Shown piece after piece: positions 50,965 to 60,375 of a stretch of 64,000 nt of DNA. Made by a program: the position numbers and the translations under genes. The stretch is from positions 124,001 to 188,000 of the forward strand of contig NZ_SUGA01000001.1 of NCBI RefSeq assembly GCF_004963255.1, in the 5' to 3' direction. This DNA comes from Mesorhizobium sp. GTDB taxonomy: Bacteria; Pseudomonadota; Alphaproteobacteria; Rhizobiales; Rhizobiaceae. The notes beneath the pieces are model-generated. The model did no database searches and was not told the DNA's origin. It was given only the letters and a program-made list of their open reading frames with translations. Each line of letters opens with the position of its first letter. Position 1 is the stretch's first letter.

Positions 50965-52844
50965 CAATTGAGCCCCTTATATTTGGCTGCCAGCGCCTTT
51001 TCCTTGGCGGGGTCGATCCACCAGGAATCGATGTCGGCGCCCCGGTAGGTGGGCTGCTTCTCAGGCATGCCGAACTTGTTCCAGTAGGCAAGCCAAACCA
51101 CTGCGCGGTAATATTGCGGCACGGTATAGTAGTTCCACAACAGGACGCGATCGAGCGCATGGGTCGTGGCGATGAGATCGTCGCGGTCGGTGGCGAAGAT
51201 GATGCGGTCGACGAGCGCGTCTACGACCGGGTTCTTGATGCCGGAATAGTTGCGCGATCCTGGCGTGTCCGCCGCCTTCGAACTCCAGAAGTCTCGCTGC
51301 TCGTTCCCAGGCGATTCCGACTGGCCAAGCTGGCCGATGATGACGTCGTAGTCGAAATTGTTGCGCCTGTTGATGTACTGCGTCGGATCGATGATGCGCA
51401 GCGTCGCATCGACACCGATCTTGCGCAGATTAGCGATCCAAGGGCCGGAAATCACCTGGTCCGTGTCGGCCGCGCCGAGGACTTCGAATTTGAATGGCTC
51501 GCCGGTCTTGGCGTTCACCATCTTGCCGTCTTTGATTACCCAGCCTGCCTGGGCGAAGAGATCGACCGCCTGCTTCAGGTATTTCCGTTCCGCTTGCGGG
51601 GAATCATAGACCGGCAGCTTGAATTCCTGCGTGAAGAGTTCCGGCGGCAGCCTGTCGCGATATTTCTCCAGAATTTCGAGTTCCTTGCCTTGCGGCAGCC
51701 CGCTCGACGCAAGTTCCGTGCCCTGGAAATAGCTCTGGGTACGCGTGTTCGAGTTGTAGAACAGCGTGCGGTTCATCGTCTCGAAATCGAATGGATATGT
51801 CAGTGCTGCCCGCACAAGACGATCCTGGAATAGTCGGCGCCGCTCGTTCAGCATGAAAGCCTGCATCGGCTCGGGCGAGGTGGTCTTGAACTCCTTCTTG
51901 ATCACGTCGCCAGCCTTGATCGCCGGGAAATTGTAGAATGTCGCCCAACGCCTCGAGCTGTTCTCCGGTTTGAGATCCTGAAATCCGCCCTTGGTGAAGG
52001 CCTGCCATGCGGCATTGTCGTCCAGGATGTAGGTGAAGCGCTGGATGTCGAAATTCTCGCGGCCGATCTTCACCGGCAGCTTGGCGCCCCAATAATCCGG
52101 AACGCGTTGCCAGACGATCTCCGAGCCCGGCTTGAAGCTTGCGATCTTGTAGGCGGCGGAGCCGAGCGGCGGTTCCAGCGTCGACTTGGTTATGTCGCGC
52201 TTCTTGCCGGTGGGGTCGGTGCTCTCCCACCAGTGCTTCGGCAAGACGACGAGGTCGCCGAGGATTTTGGGCAGTTCCCGATTGCCCTTCTGGTTGAAAT
52301 GGAACTCGACCTCCCGGTCCGAAATAGCGACGGCCTCGGTCACGTTCTCGAAATAGCGGCTGTACATCGGACTGTTGGCCTTCAGCACCTGGAACGACCA
52401 GATCACGTCGTCGGCGGTGATTGGCTGTCCGTCATGCCATTTGGCTTGAGCATTGAGCCGATAGGTCGCAGACGAATAATCCGACGGATATTTGTAGGCC
52501 TCGGCAATCAGAGGGTGGCTGACGCTACCCTCATCCGTCGCCTGATCCATCAGCGTGTCATAGAGCAGGCCGCCGCCGAACTCTGCGAAGCCGGCGGCCG
52601 GCGATCCCTGCACAATGTAAGGGTTGAAGCTGTCGAAGGTGCCCACAACAACGGAGTTGTAAGTACCGCCCTTCGGCGCATCCGGATTGACGTAGTCGTA
52701 GCGCTGGAAGCTCTCGCCGTATTTGGAAGGTCCGATCAGCGAGGACGTCGTGTGCCACTCATCGGCGAAGCTGGCCTGCAGGCTCGAGGCGAAGGCGAGC
52801 GCCAGCGCCGATGCGAAAAGCGTGCGGAATCGGCCAACCTTCAT
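50964..52844 (-). CDS. Peptide ABC transporter binding protein (YejA-like, second copy)
   Basis: This 626-residue protein is related to the previous one but carries an ordinary Sec signal (F-A-S-A-L-A-L-A-F-A-S-S-L near the N-terminus, cleavage near S-F-A-D). Y-D-Y-V-N-P-D-A-P-K-G-G and P-L-G-S-A-A-Y-K are the typical YejA segments. A strong GAGGAG ribosome site precedes the ATG. It is the first gene of the yej operon. Having two binding proteins, one on each export route, suggests different ligands or a division of peptide sizes. Confidence 0.88.
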   Translation of the reverse strand: MKVGRFRTLFASALALAFASSLQASFADEWHTTSSLIGPSKYGESFQRYDYVNPDAPKGGTYNSVVVGTFDSFNPYIVQGSPAAGFAEFGGGLLYDTLMDQATDEGSVSHPLIAEAYKYPSDYSSATYRLNAQAKWHDGQPITADDVIWSFQVLKANSPMYSRYFENVTEAVAISDREVEFHFNQKGNRELPKILGDLVVLPKHWWESTDPTGKKRDITKSTLEPPLGSAAYKIASFKPGSEIVWQRVPDYWGAKLPVKIGRENFDIQRFTYILDDNAAWQAFTKGGFQDLKPENSSRRWATFYNFPAIKAGDVIKKEFKTTSPEPMQAFMLNERRRLFQDRLVRAALTYPFDFETMNRTLFYNSNTRTQSYFQGTELASSGLPQGKELEILEKYRDRLPPELFTQEFKLPVYDSPQAERKYLKQAVDLFAQAGWVIKDGKMVNAKTGEPFKFEVLGAADTDQVISGPWIANLRKIGVDATLRIIDPTQYINRRNNFDYDVIIGQLGQSESPGNEQRDFWSSKAADTPGSRNYSGIKNPVVDALVDRIIFATDRDDLIATTHALDRVLLWNYYTVPQYYRAVVWLAYWNKFGMPEKQPTYRGADIDSWWIDPAKEKALAAKYKGLN

Positions 52845-52948
52845 GCGTTCTCCTCGTCGCTAGTTCCAACCACCCGCAATCTAGATCATTTGACGGCGGT
52901 GGAAACCGCAAGGGACGGCCTTTGTCGCTGTCCATGCAGCTTTCCTAA

Positions 52949-52979
52949 CAGAAAAGCCGGGACGAACCCGGCTTTTCTG
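52949..52979 (-). terminator. Hairpin terminator after cytochrome c gene
   Basis: CAGAAAAGCCGGG and CCCGGCTTTTCTG form a perfect 13-base-pair stem with a 5-base loop. It lies 24 bases past the cytochrome c stop, between convergent directions of its own gene and the upstream region of the yej operon. The T-run after the stem is weak, so it may be only partly factor-independent. Confidence 0.7.
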
Positions 52980-53002
52980 AGGATATCACCATTACAAATT
53001 GT

Positions 53003-53665
53003 TTATTGAGCAGGCGCCGCGGGCTTGGCTGGAGCGGTTCCCTCGGCCGGCTTGGCGGCGCCATCCGCCGGCTTGGCGGCTTCGGCCGGCTTTGCCGAGG
53101 CGTCGGCGGCGGCGCCCGGCTGCGGCAGCGGCTTCGGATTGTCCGACAGCGTGCGCAGATAGGCGATCACATTGGCGCGGTCTTCTTCCTTCGGCAGGCC
53201 GGCGAAGCCCATCGCCGTGCCCTTCACGAACTTCTTCGGCGAGGTGATGAAGTGGTTGAGGTTGTCGTACGTCCAGTGCTCCTGGCCGCCCTTGGAGAAA
53301 TCCTTCATGCCGGACGAATAGGCAAAGCCCTCGTGCTCGGCGACGGGGCGGTCGACGATATCCCAGAGATCCGGACCGACCTTGTTCGGGCCGCCCTTTT
53401 CGCCGGAATGGCATGCCTGGCACTTTTTGAAGATGGCGGCGCCCGCATCGGCGCTGGCGCTGGCGAGCAGATCGGCGATCGGCTTTTCGGCCGCGGCCGG
53501 CGCGGCCGCGCCGCCTTCGGTCGGCTCCTGCGCCTCGATGGCGAAGCCGGGCTTTTCGGGGGCGGGCGAGGCGAACAGCCCGTCCGAGACGAGGCCTATC
53601 GAAAAGACGATGAAGCAGGTTCCCATAAATCCGCCGAGCAGCTTGTTGACTTCGTTGGAATCCAT
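53003..53665 (-). CDS. Membrane-anchored c-type cytochrome (CycM-like)
   Basis: This 220-residue protein has an N-terminal membrane anchor (residues 10-30), a linker, a haem-binding C82-Q-A-C85-H86 motif in a class I cytochrome c domain (about 70-180), a methionine ligand in K-G-T-A-M-G-F near residue 154, and an Ala/Pro/Lys-rich tail. This matches the CycM/c552 electron carrier of the respiratory chain of rhizobia, which passes electrons to a terminal oxidase. AAGGGG just upstream of the ATG at 53665 supports that start. It is divergent from kdsB, the usual arrangement in this group. Confidence 0.9.
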   Translation of the reverse strand: MDSNEVNKLLGGFMGTCFIVFSIGLVSDGLFASPAPEKPGFAIEAQEPTEGGAAAPAAAEKPIADLLASASADAGAAIFKKCQACHSGEKGGPNKVGPDLWDIVDRPVAEHEGFAYSSGMKDFSKGGQEHWTYDNLNHFITSPKKFVKGTAMGFAGLPKEEDRANVIAYLRTLSDNPKPLPQPGAAADASAKPAEAAKPADGAAKPAEGTAPAKPAAPAQ

Positions 53666-53858
53666 ACGCCCCTTGCTCCCTTTTCCGGCGGACCGTCCCG
53701 TCCACTCCGTCCGTCGGTATCGCGAACTGCCCTGAAAGGCCAGCCAAATCGGGCGGAAACTAGGTCTTTTGCTCTGGCGTTGCAACACCTATAAGGGCGC
53801 TTCCAGTGAGACCTTTTGCCACTTTTCCATCCCTGTTTTTCGACCGCTCCAAAATCCG

Positions 53859-54587
53859 ATGTCAACCTTGATCCTGATCCCCGCCCGCATGGCCTCCACG
53901 CGTCTGCCGGGCAAGCCGCTGGCCGACATTGCGGGCGCGCCGATGATCGTCCATGTCGCCCGCCGCGCAGCCGAGGCCGGGCTTGGCCGCGTCGTGGTGG
54001 CGACCGACACGCAGGCGGTCGCGGAGGCCGTGCGGGCGCATGGCTTCGAGGCCGTCATGACCCGCATGGATCACGAATCTGGCTCCGACCGCATCTTCGA
54101 GGCGCTGACGGCCCTCGACCCCGGAAGCCAAGTGGAAACGATCGTCAACGTGCAGGGCGATCTGCCGACAATCGACCCCGAGATCATCGGCGCGTCGCTG
54201 CGTCCGTTTGAGGACAGATCGGTCGATATCGCCACGCTCGGCGTCGAGATCGTGCGCGACGAGGAGAAGACCAATTCCAATGTGGTCAAGATCGTCGGCT
54301 CGCCGCGATCCGCGACACGGCTGAAAGCGCTCTATTTCACCCGTGCCACCGCGCCCTGGGGCGAGGGGCCGCTCTACCATCATATCGGCCTCTACGCTTA
54401 TCGCCGCGCCGCGCTCGAACGCTTCGTGGCGCTCAAGCCCTCGCCGCTGGAGCGCCGCGAGCGGCTGGAGCAATTGCGCGCGCTGGAAGCCGGCATGCGC
54501 ATCGACGCCGAGATCGTCAAATCGCTGCCGCTTGGCGTCGACACGCCGCACGACTTGGAACGTGCCAGGCAGATCCTTTCAAGCTGA
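53859..54587 (+). CDS. kdsB: 3-deoxy-manno-octulosonate cytidylyltransferase
   Basis: This 242-residue cytoplasmic enzyme activates KDO as CMP-KDO for lipid A-core lipopolysaccharide. The N-terminal [16 protein letters not shown] is the nucleotide-binding motif, followed by V-A-T-D, H-x-S-G-S-D-R and V-N-V-Q-G-D-L-P. The ATG at 53859 is where the conserved protein begins. It is followed after 10 bases by pheA, with which it is probably co-transcribed. Confidence 0.95.
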   Translation: MSTLILIPARMASTRLPGKPLADIAGAPMIVHVARRAAEAGLGRVVVATDTQAVAEAVRAHGFEAVMTRMDHESGSDRIFEALTALDPGSQVETIVNVQGDLPTIDPEIIGASLRPFEDRSVDIATLGVEIVRDEEKTNSNVVKIVGSPRSATRLKALYFTRATAPWGEGPLYHHIGLYAYRRAALERFVALKPSPLERRERLEQLRALEAGMRIDAEIVKSLPLGVDTPHDLERARQILSS

Positions 54588-54597
54588 GACCATCCGC

Positions 54598-55461
54598 ATG
54601 ACCGCAAAGAACAACAGAATCTCCTTCCAGGGCGAACCCGGCGCCAATTCCGACACGGCGTGCCGCAATATGTTCCCCACCATGGACCCGTTGCCGTGCC
54701 CGACCTTCGAGGACGCTTTCAACGCGGTCGAGACCGGCAAGGCCGAGCTCGCCATGATCCCGATCGAGAACACGATCGCTGGGCGCGTCGCCGACATCCA
54801 TCACCTTCTGCCGGAATCGAAGCTGCACATCGTCGGCGAGTATTTCCTGCCGATCCATTTCCAGCTGATGGTGCTGCCCGGGGTGAAGCGCGAAGAGATC
54901 AAGACGGTGCACAGCCACATCCATGCGCTGGGCCAGTGCCGCAAATACATCCGCAAGAACGGCTGGAAGCCGGTGATCGCCGGCGACACGGCGGGTTCGG
55001 CCAAGATGGTGTCGGAGATCAAGGACCGCACCATGGCTTCGCTGGCGCCGGCTCTGGCTGCCGAGCTCTACGGCCTCGACATCATCGAGAAGAATGTCGA
55101 GGACACCGATTCCAACGTCACCCGCTTCGTCGTCTTGACCAAGAACAAGCAATGGGTGGACCGGCCCACGCCGGACGCCAAGATGATGACGACCTTCATC
55201 TTCCGCGTCCGCAACGTCCCGGCCGCGCTCTACAAGGCGATGGGCGGCTTCGCCACCAACGGAATCAACATGACCAAGCTCGAGAGCTACCAGTTAGGCG
55301 CTTTCACCGCGACGCTGTTCTACGCCGACATCGAAGGCCATCCGGACGATCCGCTGGTCAAGCTGGCGCTGGACGAGCTGCGCTTCTTCTCACGCGAGAT
55401 GCGCATCCTCGGCGTCTATCCGGCGAGCGCCTCGCGCGAGCAGTGGAAGGTGGCGGATTAG
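54598..55461 (+). CDS. pheA: Prephenate dehydratase
   Basis: This 287-residue enzyme converts prephenate to phenylpyruvate in phenylalanine biosynthesis. F-Q-G-E-P-G-A-N-S starts the dehydratase domain, P-I-E-N-T-I-A-G-R-V is an active-site strand, and the T-R-F motif occurs in S-N-V-T-R-F-V-V-L near residue 175. The C-terminal ACT domain begins at about 205 and contains K-L-E-S-Y, the phenylalanine-sensing region. It has no chorismate mutase domain, as expected in alphaproteobacteria. Confidence 0.95.
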   Translation: MTAKNNRISFQGEPGANSDTACRNMFPTMDPLPCPTFEDAFNAVETGKAELAMIPIENTIAGRVADIHHLLPESKLHIVGEYFLPIHFQLMVLPGVKREEIKTVHSHIHALGQCRKYIRKNGWKPVIAGDTAGSAKMVSEIKDRTMASLAPALAAELYGLDIIEKNVEDTDSNVTRFVVLTKNKQWVDRPTPDAKMMTTFIFRVRNVPAALYKAMGGFATNGINMTKLESYQLGAFTATLFYADIEGHPDDPLVKLALDELRFFSREMRILGVYPASASREQWKVAD

Positions 55462-55485
55462 GGTAACGAATATCGAGCTACAGCA

Positions 55486-55737
55486 TCAGGACAAGTCTAC
55501 TGGTGGCGCATATTCCGTGCGGGGCGGAACCGGCAGGTCAGAGTCGCCTGCGGCCAGAGCAGCCAGCATGTCACCGAGCGACCGCGTTTTACCGGTAAGC
55601 CGTTTGTACTCATCGAAAGACATCAGGACATACGCTGGCCGCCCTCTGTCAGTGATGATCACCGGGCCATCCTTTGCAGCGCGTTTTGCACGGCCAAAAT
55701 CTTGATTGAGTTCGCGACTTGAAAGCGTGGTGATCAT
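55486..55737 (-). CDS. Phd/YefM-type antitoxin, apparently orphan
   Basis: This protein of about 83 residues matches type II antitoxins of the Phd/YefM family: I-T-T-L-S-S-R-E-L-N-Q-D-F-G-R-A-K-R-A, P-V-I-I-T-D-R-G-R-P-A-Y-V-L-M-S, and E-Y-K-R-L. The start at 55737 is the ATG beginning the conserved sequence; a longer reading to 55770 is possible. A toxin gene would normally follow directly, but the next minus-strand sequence is the end of pheA on the other strand, and none is seen upstream. It may be a solitary regulator or the remnant of a module. Confidence 0.82.
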   Translation of the reverse strand: MITTLSSRELNQDFGRAKRAAKDGPVIITDRGRPAYVLMSFDEYKRLTGKTRSLGDMLAALAAGDSDLPVPPRTEYAPPVDLS

Positions 55738-55898
55738 ACCAATTCGCAAGATTTGCTTGCGCAACCACACCTAAACCTTTTGAGCAGGAATAGCGAGGTT
55801 GAGTGTACAAATCGTAGCCCGCTCCACGAGTGTGACAGGAACTCCCACCGGGCTAGGAATGCCATGGCAGTCCGCCGTTGCCTAACGACGACCTGCGC

Positions 55899-56204
55899 TT
55901 AGATCACCGCGCCCAGCGGCACGTAGTCTATCTCCAAAAACTTCTCCACCTCCGGCACCCAGCGGTCGCGCACGAAGGCGACGTGGTCGGGGTGCTCGTT
56001 GTAGCGCGTGTAGGCCGCCTGGTCGGCGAACTCCATCGAGAAGCCGAACTGGTAGTCGTTTTTCGGGCTCACCTGCCGCAGCTGCTCGAAATGCGTGACA
56101 CCCTTGATCCCGGTCAGAATCTTCTTGGCGTCGTGCAGGAAGCGCTTTGTCTCCAGCGAATGCGGCTCGTGCTTCAAGCTGAACACCACGGTATGACGGA
56201 TCAT
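55899..56204 (-). CDS. Dabb-domain (stress-responsive alpha/beta barrel) protein
   Basis: This 101-residue protein has the Dabb-fold pattern: M-I-R-H-T-V-V-F-S-L, then a helix, G-V-T-H-F-E and Y-Q-F-G-F-S-M-E-F, then Y-N-E-H-P-D-H-V-A-F-V, ending D-Y-V-P. Such proteins are small, usually dimeric, and some are enzymes in secondary metabolism; here no role can be assigned. It follows nudC by 10 bases on the same strand and is probably co-transcribed. Confidence 0.85.
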   Translation of the reverse strand: MIRHTVVFSLKHEPHSLETKRFLHDAKKILTGIKGVTHFEQLRQVSPKNDYQFGFSMEFADQAAYTRYNEHPDHVAFVRDRWVPEVEKFLEIDYVPLGAVI

Positions 56205-56214
56205 TCTTGCGCTC

Positions 56215-57156
56215 CTATTCGCTGTCGACCCAGGCGCGGATGAGGTGATGGGCGATCGCCCCTTTCGGCGGTGTGATCAGGCCGTCGGCATGCGTCCTGT
56301 CCAGCATCGTGCGCACCTCGTCGCGGAAGAACCAGCGGCAGTCCTCGAGCTCGTTGAGGTCCGCCTGGATATCCTCGTTGAGCGGCTCCCCGAAGCAGCC
56401 GATCATCAGCGAATAGGGGAACGGCCAGGGCTGGCTGGCGTGGTAGACGACGCGGCCGAGCCGGATGCCGGCCTCTTCCAGCGTCTCGCGCCGCACCGCC
56501 GCCTCGATCGTCTCGCCCGGCTCGATGAAGCCGGCAAGCGCTGAATACATGCCCGGGGCGAAATGCCGGCCGCGCCCCAGCAGGCATTTCTCGCGCGTTG
56601 CCGTCAGCATGATCGCCACCGGGTCGGTGCGCGGGAAATGGTCGGTGCCACAGGCCGGACAGTGGCGCCTGTAGCCGCCGGCGCGCATCTCCGAGCGGTT
56701 CCCGCATTTCGAGCAGAAGGCGTGGCTGGCGTGCCAAGCGAGCAGCGCCGCCCCTTGCGCCAGCGCGCCGGCCGCCGCCTCGTCGATCAGCCCTTGCATA
56801 TAGACGGAACGATAGTCGATCGCCTTGACCGTCTCGGGGAGATTTTCCGGCTCGATCCCCGCCGGCACGGCCAGCACCGGGCCTTCCTCGGAGAAGCCGA
56901 GCAGCACGCCACGGTCGAGCGAGACATCGAAGGTCTCGCTCTCGGCCACGTTGAACCAGGGGTCGAATTTGCCGTCGTCGAGTTTGAGGTAAAGCCGGCC
57001 GGCATGCATAAGCATCAGCCGCGTGGTCTGGTCGGCCAGCGCCTTTTCGACCGCGTCGTCGGCGCGGTTCTCGGATTGCCGGTCGATCCGGTTGCCGGCG
57101 AAACCGACAAACTGGCTCGGCTCGCGCAAGGGCGCGTCAAACAGGCGGAAGCTCAT
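56215..57156 (-). CDS. nudC: NAD(+)/NADH pyrophosphatase
   Basis: This 313-residue Nudix enzyme hydrolyses NADH and, in E. coli, removes NAD caps from RNA. A zinc ribbon is formed by C-S-K-C and C-P-A-C. The Nudix box is G-F-I-E-P-G-E then R-R-E-T-L-E-E-A-G-I, and S-Q-P-W-P-F-P is the NADH-pyrophosphatase-specific motif. The ATG at 57156 is preferred; an upstream ATG at 57183 is possible. It is followed by the Dabb gene. Confidence 0.93.
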   Translation of the reverse strand: MSFRLFDAPLREPSQFVGFAGNRIDRQSENRADDAVEKALADQTTRLMLMHAGRLYLKLDDGKFDPWFNVAESETFDVSLDRGVLLGFSEEGPVLAVPAGIEPENLPETVKAIDYRSVYMQGLIDEAAAGALAQGAALLAWHASHAFCSKCGNRSEMRAGGYRRHCPACGTDHFPRTDPVAIMLTATREKCLLGRGRHFAPGMYSALAGFIEPGETIEAAVRRETLEEAGIRLGRVVYHASQPWPFPYSLMIGCFGEPLNEDIQADLNELEDCRWFFRDEVRTMLDRTHADGLITPPKGAIAHHLIRAWVDSE

Positions 57157-57191
57157 GGGGACTCGGGATATGCTGGTGGACACTGGTCAGC

Positions 57192-57611
57192 TTATAGCGC
57201 CGCCTTGATCGTTTCGGCAAACCGCCTGATGTCGGAGCGCTGGTAGGGTTCGCGTATGCCATGCCCCCAGACCGGACCCGGCCAGCCGGGATCGCCCTCG
57301 GATCTGGCGACGACATGGACATGCAGCTGGCGCACGATGTTGCCCAGAGCGCCGGTGTTTATCTTGGTGCAGCCGGTCACCCGCTTCAGCGCCTGCGCCA
57401 CCATATTGGTCTCGAAGGTCAGCATCGCCTGGTCGAGCGGCGTCATCTCGTGCAACTCCTCGATGCCCGGACGCTGCGGCACCAGCACCAGCCACGGCCA
57501 GCGGCGATCATTCATCAATCTGAGTTCGCAAAGGCCAAGCCACATAAGCTGCTCGCTGTCCGCCTCCAGACGGGCGTCCAGCGTGAAACCGGCCTTGAGG
57601 CCAGGCAGCAT
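57192..57611 (-). CDS. HIT-domain protein, variant triad
   Basis: This 139-residue protein has a HIT-family fold. The core is R-Q-L-H-V-H-V-V-A-R near residue 95, in which the first histidine of the H-x-H-x-H triad is a glutamine. Downstream, W-P-G-P-V-W-G is the C-terminal conserved segment of this alphaproteobacterial subgroup. HIT enzymes hydrolyse or transfer nucleotides; the substrate is unknown. The ATG at 57611 follows an AAAGGA site; 57638 is an alternative. It lies 35 bases upstream of nudC on the same strand, suggesting one nucleotide-metabolism operon. Confidence 0.85.
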   Translation of the reverse strand: MLPGLKAGFTLDARLEADSEQLMWLGLCELRLMNDRRWPWLVLVPQRPGIEELHEMTPLDQAMLTFETNMVAQALKRVTGCTKINTGALGNIVRQLHVHVVARSEGDPGWPGPVWGHGIREPYQRSDIRRFAETIKAAL

Positions 57612-57756
57612 GGGCGTTTCCTTTGTTCCTTGTAGCATTCTTCAAACCAACGAACGCTAGAGCGGCGGCAAGGTGGCTGCAAGCGATTCATTGACCGCTC
57701 TTGGCGATTTGAAGGACTTTCCGGTCTCCATATGGCCGCGGGTTCCGGCTCTCCCC

Positions 57757-57785
57757 TTGCATTTCGCCGTTGAATTGCCGATATG
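57757..57785 (+). promoter_or_regulatory. Possible SRP RNA promoter
   Basis: TTGCAT (57757-57762) and GATATG (57780-57785) are separated by 17 bases. A start about 6-7 bases later would fall at the first G of the SRP RNA. The fit in spacing and start makes this a good candidate. Confidence 0.5.
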
Positions 57786-57790
57786 GAGCG

Positions 57791-57888
57791 CGGGAGGTTG
57801 GTGGTGGACGATCCACTCGCCAACCGGGTCAGGTCCGGAAGGAAGCAGCCCTAACGAGCCCGGAACGGGTCATTGTTCCAGCCTCCCA
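57791..57888 (+). ncRNA. ffs: SRP RNA (4.5S type)
   Basis: This is the small signal-recognition-particle RNA, which with Ffh targets membrane proteins to the Sec translocon. The conserved domain IV loop GGTCAGGTCCGGAAGGAAGC is at about 57827-57846, followed by AGCCCTAA. The ends GGGAGG (57792) and CCTCCC (57882-57887) pair to form the closing stem. It is located just upstream of dnaX, the usual place in alphaproteobacteria. Confidence 0.95.
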
Positions 57889-57995
57889 CCTCTTCGCCTT
57901 TCTCCCGCGACATTGACGGCGCCAAGCCGTGCGGGCGAGACTATGCGCAGGAATCGGCCGCCTTCCGTCGCGGTCCTGGGAGCTTTTGACGGCGA

Positions 57996-59813
57996 ATGAG
58001 CGAAGCCGGAAACTTGGGGACGGAAAGCCTGGAGACCGGCAAGGCCGGAGCCTATCGCGTCCTGGCGCGTAAATATCGTCCTTCGAATTTTTCCGAGCTG
58101 ATCGGCCAGGAGCCGATGGTCCGCACGCTGACCAATGCCTTTGCCACCGGCCGCATCGCCCAGGCCTGGATGCTGACCGGCGTCCGCGGCGTCGGCAAGA
58201 CGACGACAGCGCGCATCCTCGCGCGTGCCCTCAACTACAAGACCGCGACCGTCGACCAGCCCTCCGTCGACCTTTCGGTCCCCGGCGAGCATTGTCAGGC
58301 GATCATGGAAGGCCGCCATGTCGACGTCATCGAGATGGACGCCGCCTCCCATACCGGCATCGACGACATCCGCGACATCATCGACCGCGTGCGCTACGCG
58401 CCGGTCTCGGCCCGCTACAAGGTCTACATCATCGACGAAGTGCACATGCTCTCCACCCAGGCCTTCAACGGCCTGTTGAAGACGCTGGAAGAGCCGCCGC
58501 CGCACGTCAAATTCATCTTCGCCACCACCGAGATCCGCAAGGTGCCGATCACGGTGCTGTCGCGCTGCCAGCGCTTCGACTTGAGGCGCATCGATGCCGG
58601 CGCGCTGGTCGGGCATCTGTCCTCGATCGCCGCCAAGGAAGGCATTTCGGTCGATGACGATGCGCTCGCGATGATCGCGCGGGCCGCCGAGGGCTCGGCG
58701 CGCGATTCGCTCTCCATCCTTGACCAGGCGATCGCCCATGGCAGCGGCACCGTCAGCGCCGATGCGGTGCGCGCCATGCTCGGCCTCGCCGACCGCGCCC
58801 GCATCATCGACCTGTTCGAATATGTCATGAAAGGCGATGTGGCGGCGGCGCTTGCCGAATTCCGCGCGCAATACGACACCGGCGCCGATCCGGCCGCCGT
58901 GCTCACCGACCTTGCCGAGTTCAACCACCTCGTCACCCGCCTGCGCTTCGTGCCGGCCGCGGCCGACGACGCGTCGCTTTCCGAGGACGAGCGCCGGCGC
59001 GGCGCCGAATTCGCCGGCACGCTCTCGGTGCGCGTGCTGTCGCGAACCTGGCAGATGCTGCTCAAGGGCATTCCCGAGGTACAGTCCTCCAACCGGCCGG
59101 TCAGCGCCGGCGAGATGGTGCTGATCAGGCTGGCGCATGCCGCCGACCTGCCGACGCTGGACGAGGCGCTGAAATCGCTGGAAGGCGCGGGCCCGCTGCC
59201 GAATGGCGCGCCGCGCGCCAATGGCGCATCGGCAAGTCCAGGCAATGCCGGCGGCGCCAGTGCCGTGGCGCAGGCGCGGATGCCCAGTTCAAATGGCGGC
59301 GCCCAGACCATGCGGCTGGTCGAGGCGCAGCCTGTGCCGGAGGCCTATGTTCCACAACCGGCGCCGGTTGCCGAAGCGCCTGTCGTTCCGGTGAAGTCGC
59401 TGGCCGACATCGTCGCGCTCGCCGACGCCAATCGCGACATCGCTTTCAAGGTGCTGTTGAAACGCTGCGTGCGGCCGGTGCGCATCGAGCCTGGCCGTCT
59501 CGACGTCACCCTGACCGACGACGCGCCGAAGATGCTGCTCAACGACCTGACCTCCAAGCTACGCGCCTGGACCGGCCGCAACTGGCTGGTGTCGCTGTCG
59601 AAGGAGGAGGGCGGCCAGACACTGGCCGAGATGGAGACGACGAAGCGCGAGAATGCCTTCTCCGACGCCAAGGCGGATCCGACTGTCGCGGCCATCCTCG
59701 CCCGCTTCCCGGGCGCCAAGATCATCGACGTGCGCATTCCGGATGTTCCGGACGTGGAAGAGGCCGAAGCCGAAGTTCCGGTCGAGCCCGCGTCCGACGA
59801 CGACGAAATCTGA
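57996..59813 (+). CDS. dnaX: DNA polymerase III subunit gamma/tau
   Basis: This 605-residue protein is the clamp-loader ATPase subunit of the replicase. Walker A is G62-V-R-G-V-G-K68-T-T, Walker B is I-I-D-E-V-H-M, and F-A-T-T-E and S-R-C-Q-R-F are sensor and arginine-finger motifs. The central Ala/Pro-rich linker (about 400-470) leads to a C-terminal tau-like domain. The gene is 107 bases downstream of the SRP RNA and 22 bases upstream of ybaB. Confidence 0.95.
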   Translation: MSEAGNLGTESLETGKAGAYRVLARKYRPSNFSELIGQEPMVRTLTNAFATGRIAQAWMLTGVRGVGKTTTARILARALNYKTATVDQPSVDLSVPGEHCQAIMEGRHVDVIEMDAASHTGIDDIRDIIDRVRYAPVSARYKVYIIDEVHMLSTQAFNGLLKTLEEPPPHVKFIFATTEIRKVPITVLSRCQRFDLRRIDAGALVGHLSSIAAKEGISVDDDALAMIARAAEGSARDSLSILDQAIAHGSGTVSADAVRAMLGLADRARIIDLFEYVMKGDVAAALAEFRAQYDTGADPAAVLTDLAEFNHLVTRLRFVPAAADDASLSEDERRRGAEFAGTLSVRVLSRTWQMLLKGIPEVQSSNRPVSAGEMVLIRLAHAADLPTLDEALKSLEGAGPLPNGAPRANGASASPGNAGGASAVAQARMPSSNGGAQTMRLVEAQPVPEAYVPQPAPVAEAPVVPVKSLADIVALADANRDIAFKVLLKRCVRPVRIEPGRLDVTLTDDAPKMLLNDLTSKLRAWTGRNWLVSLSKEEGGQTLAEMETTKRENAFSDAKADPTVAAILARFPGAKIIDVRIPDVPDVEEAEAEVPVEPASDDDEI

Positions 59814-59835
59814 AACAATCTTAGAGGACCACCCG

Positions 59836-60159
59836 ATGAAAGATCTTCTCGGCCTGATGGGCAAGGCGAAGGAAATGCAGGCCAAGTTCCAGGCCATGCA
59901 GGACGAGATCGCCACGCTTGAAGCCACCGGCCAGGCTGGCGGCGGCCTGGTCAGTATCACGCTCACCGGCAAATTCGAGATGAAGGCGCTGAAGATCGAT
60001 CCTTCGCTGATCAAGGCGGATGAAGCCGAGATCCTCGAGGACCTCATCCTGGCCGCCCACAATGACGCCAAAAGTAAGGTTGAGCAGGTCATGCAGGAGA
60101 AGACCAAGGCGTTGACGGCGGGCCTGCCGATTCCCCCCGGAATGAAATTGCCGTTCTGA
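59836..60159 (+). CDS. YbaB/EbfC nucleoid-associated protein
   Basis: This 107-residue protein is a small DNA-binding dimer. The opening [14 protein letters not shown], the strand [10 protein letters not shown] and the ending [12 protein letters not shown] are characteristic. An AGAGGA ribosome site lies eight bases before the ATG at 59836. It follows dnaX closely and belongs to the dnaX-ybaB-recR group. Confidence 0.94.
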   Translation: MKDLLGLMGKAKEMQAKFQAMQDEIATLEATGQAGGGLVSITLTGKFEMKALKIDPSLIKADEAEILEDLILAAHNDAKSKVEQVMQEKTKALTAGLPIPPGMKLPF

Positions 60160-60375
60160 GGCGGCCTCGCCAGTTAATTGATTATGAACGAAAATCGAGC
60201 CTGTACGGCAATATTAACCATTTGCCGGCAATGCTCACGGGCTCATTTCGCGGCTTTCATAAAGTTTTACCCAAGTCCAGAAGTCGCTAACCATCTAGCC
60301 ATCTTTTTGCCTGAAAGAGTCTCATTCTTGCCACATCTCGGGGCGGGCTGGCATCTTGGACATGAGGCTTTTTTG

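Noticed and set aside
59813..59835. Programmed frameshift in dnaX
   Set aside because: No clear A-rich slippery site was seen in the coding region; the gene reads as a single 605-residue product.
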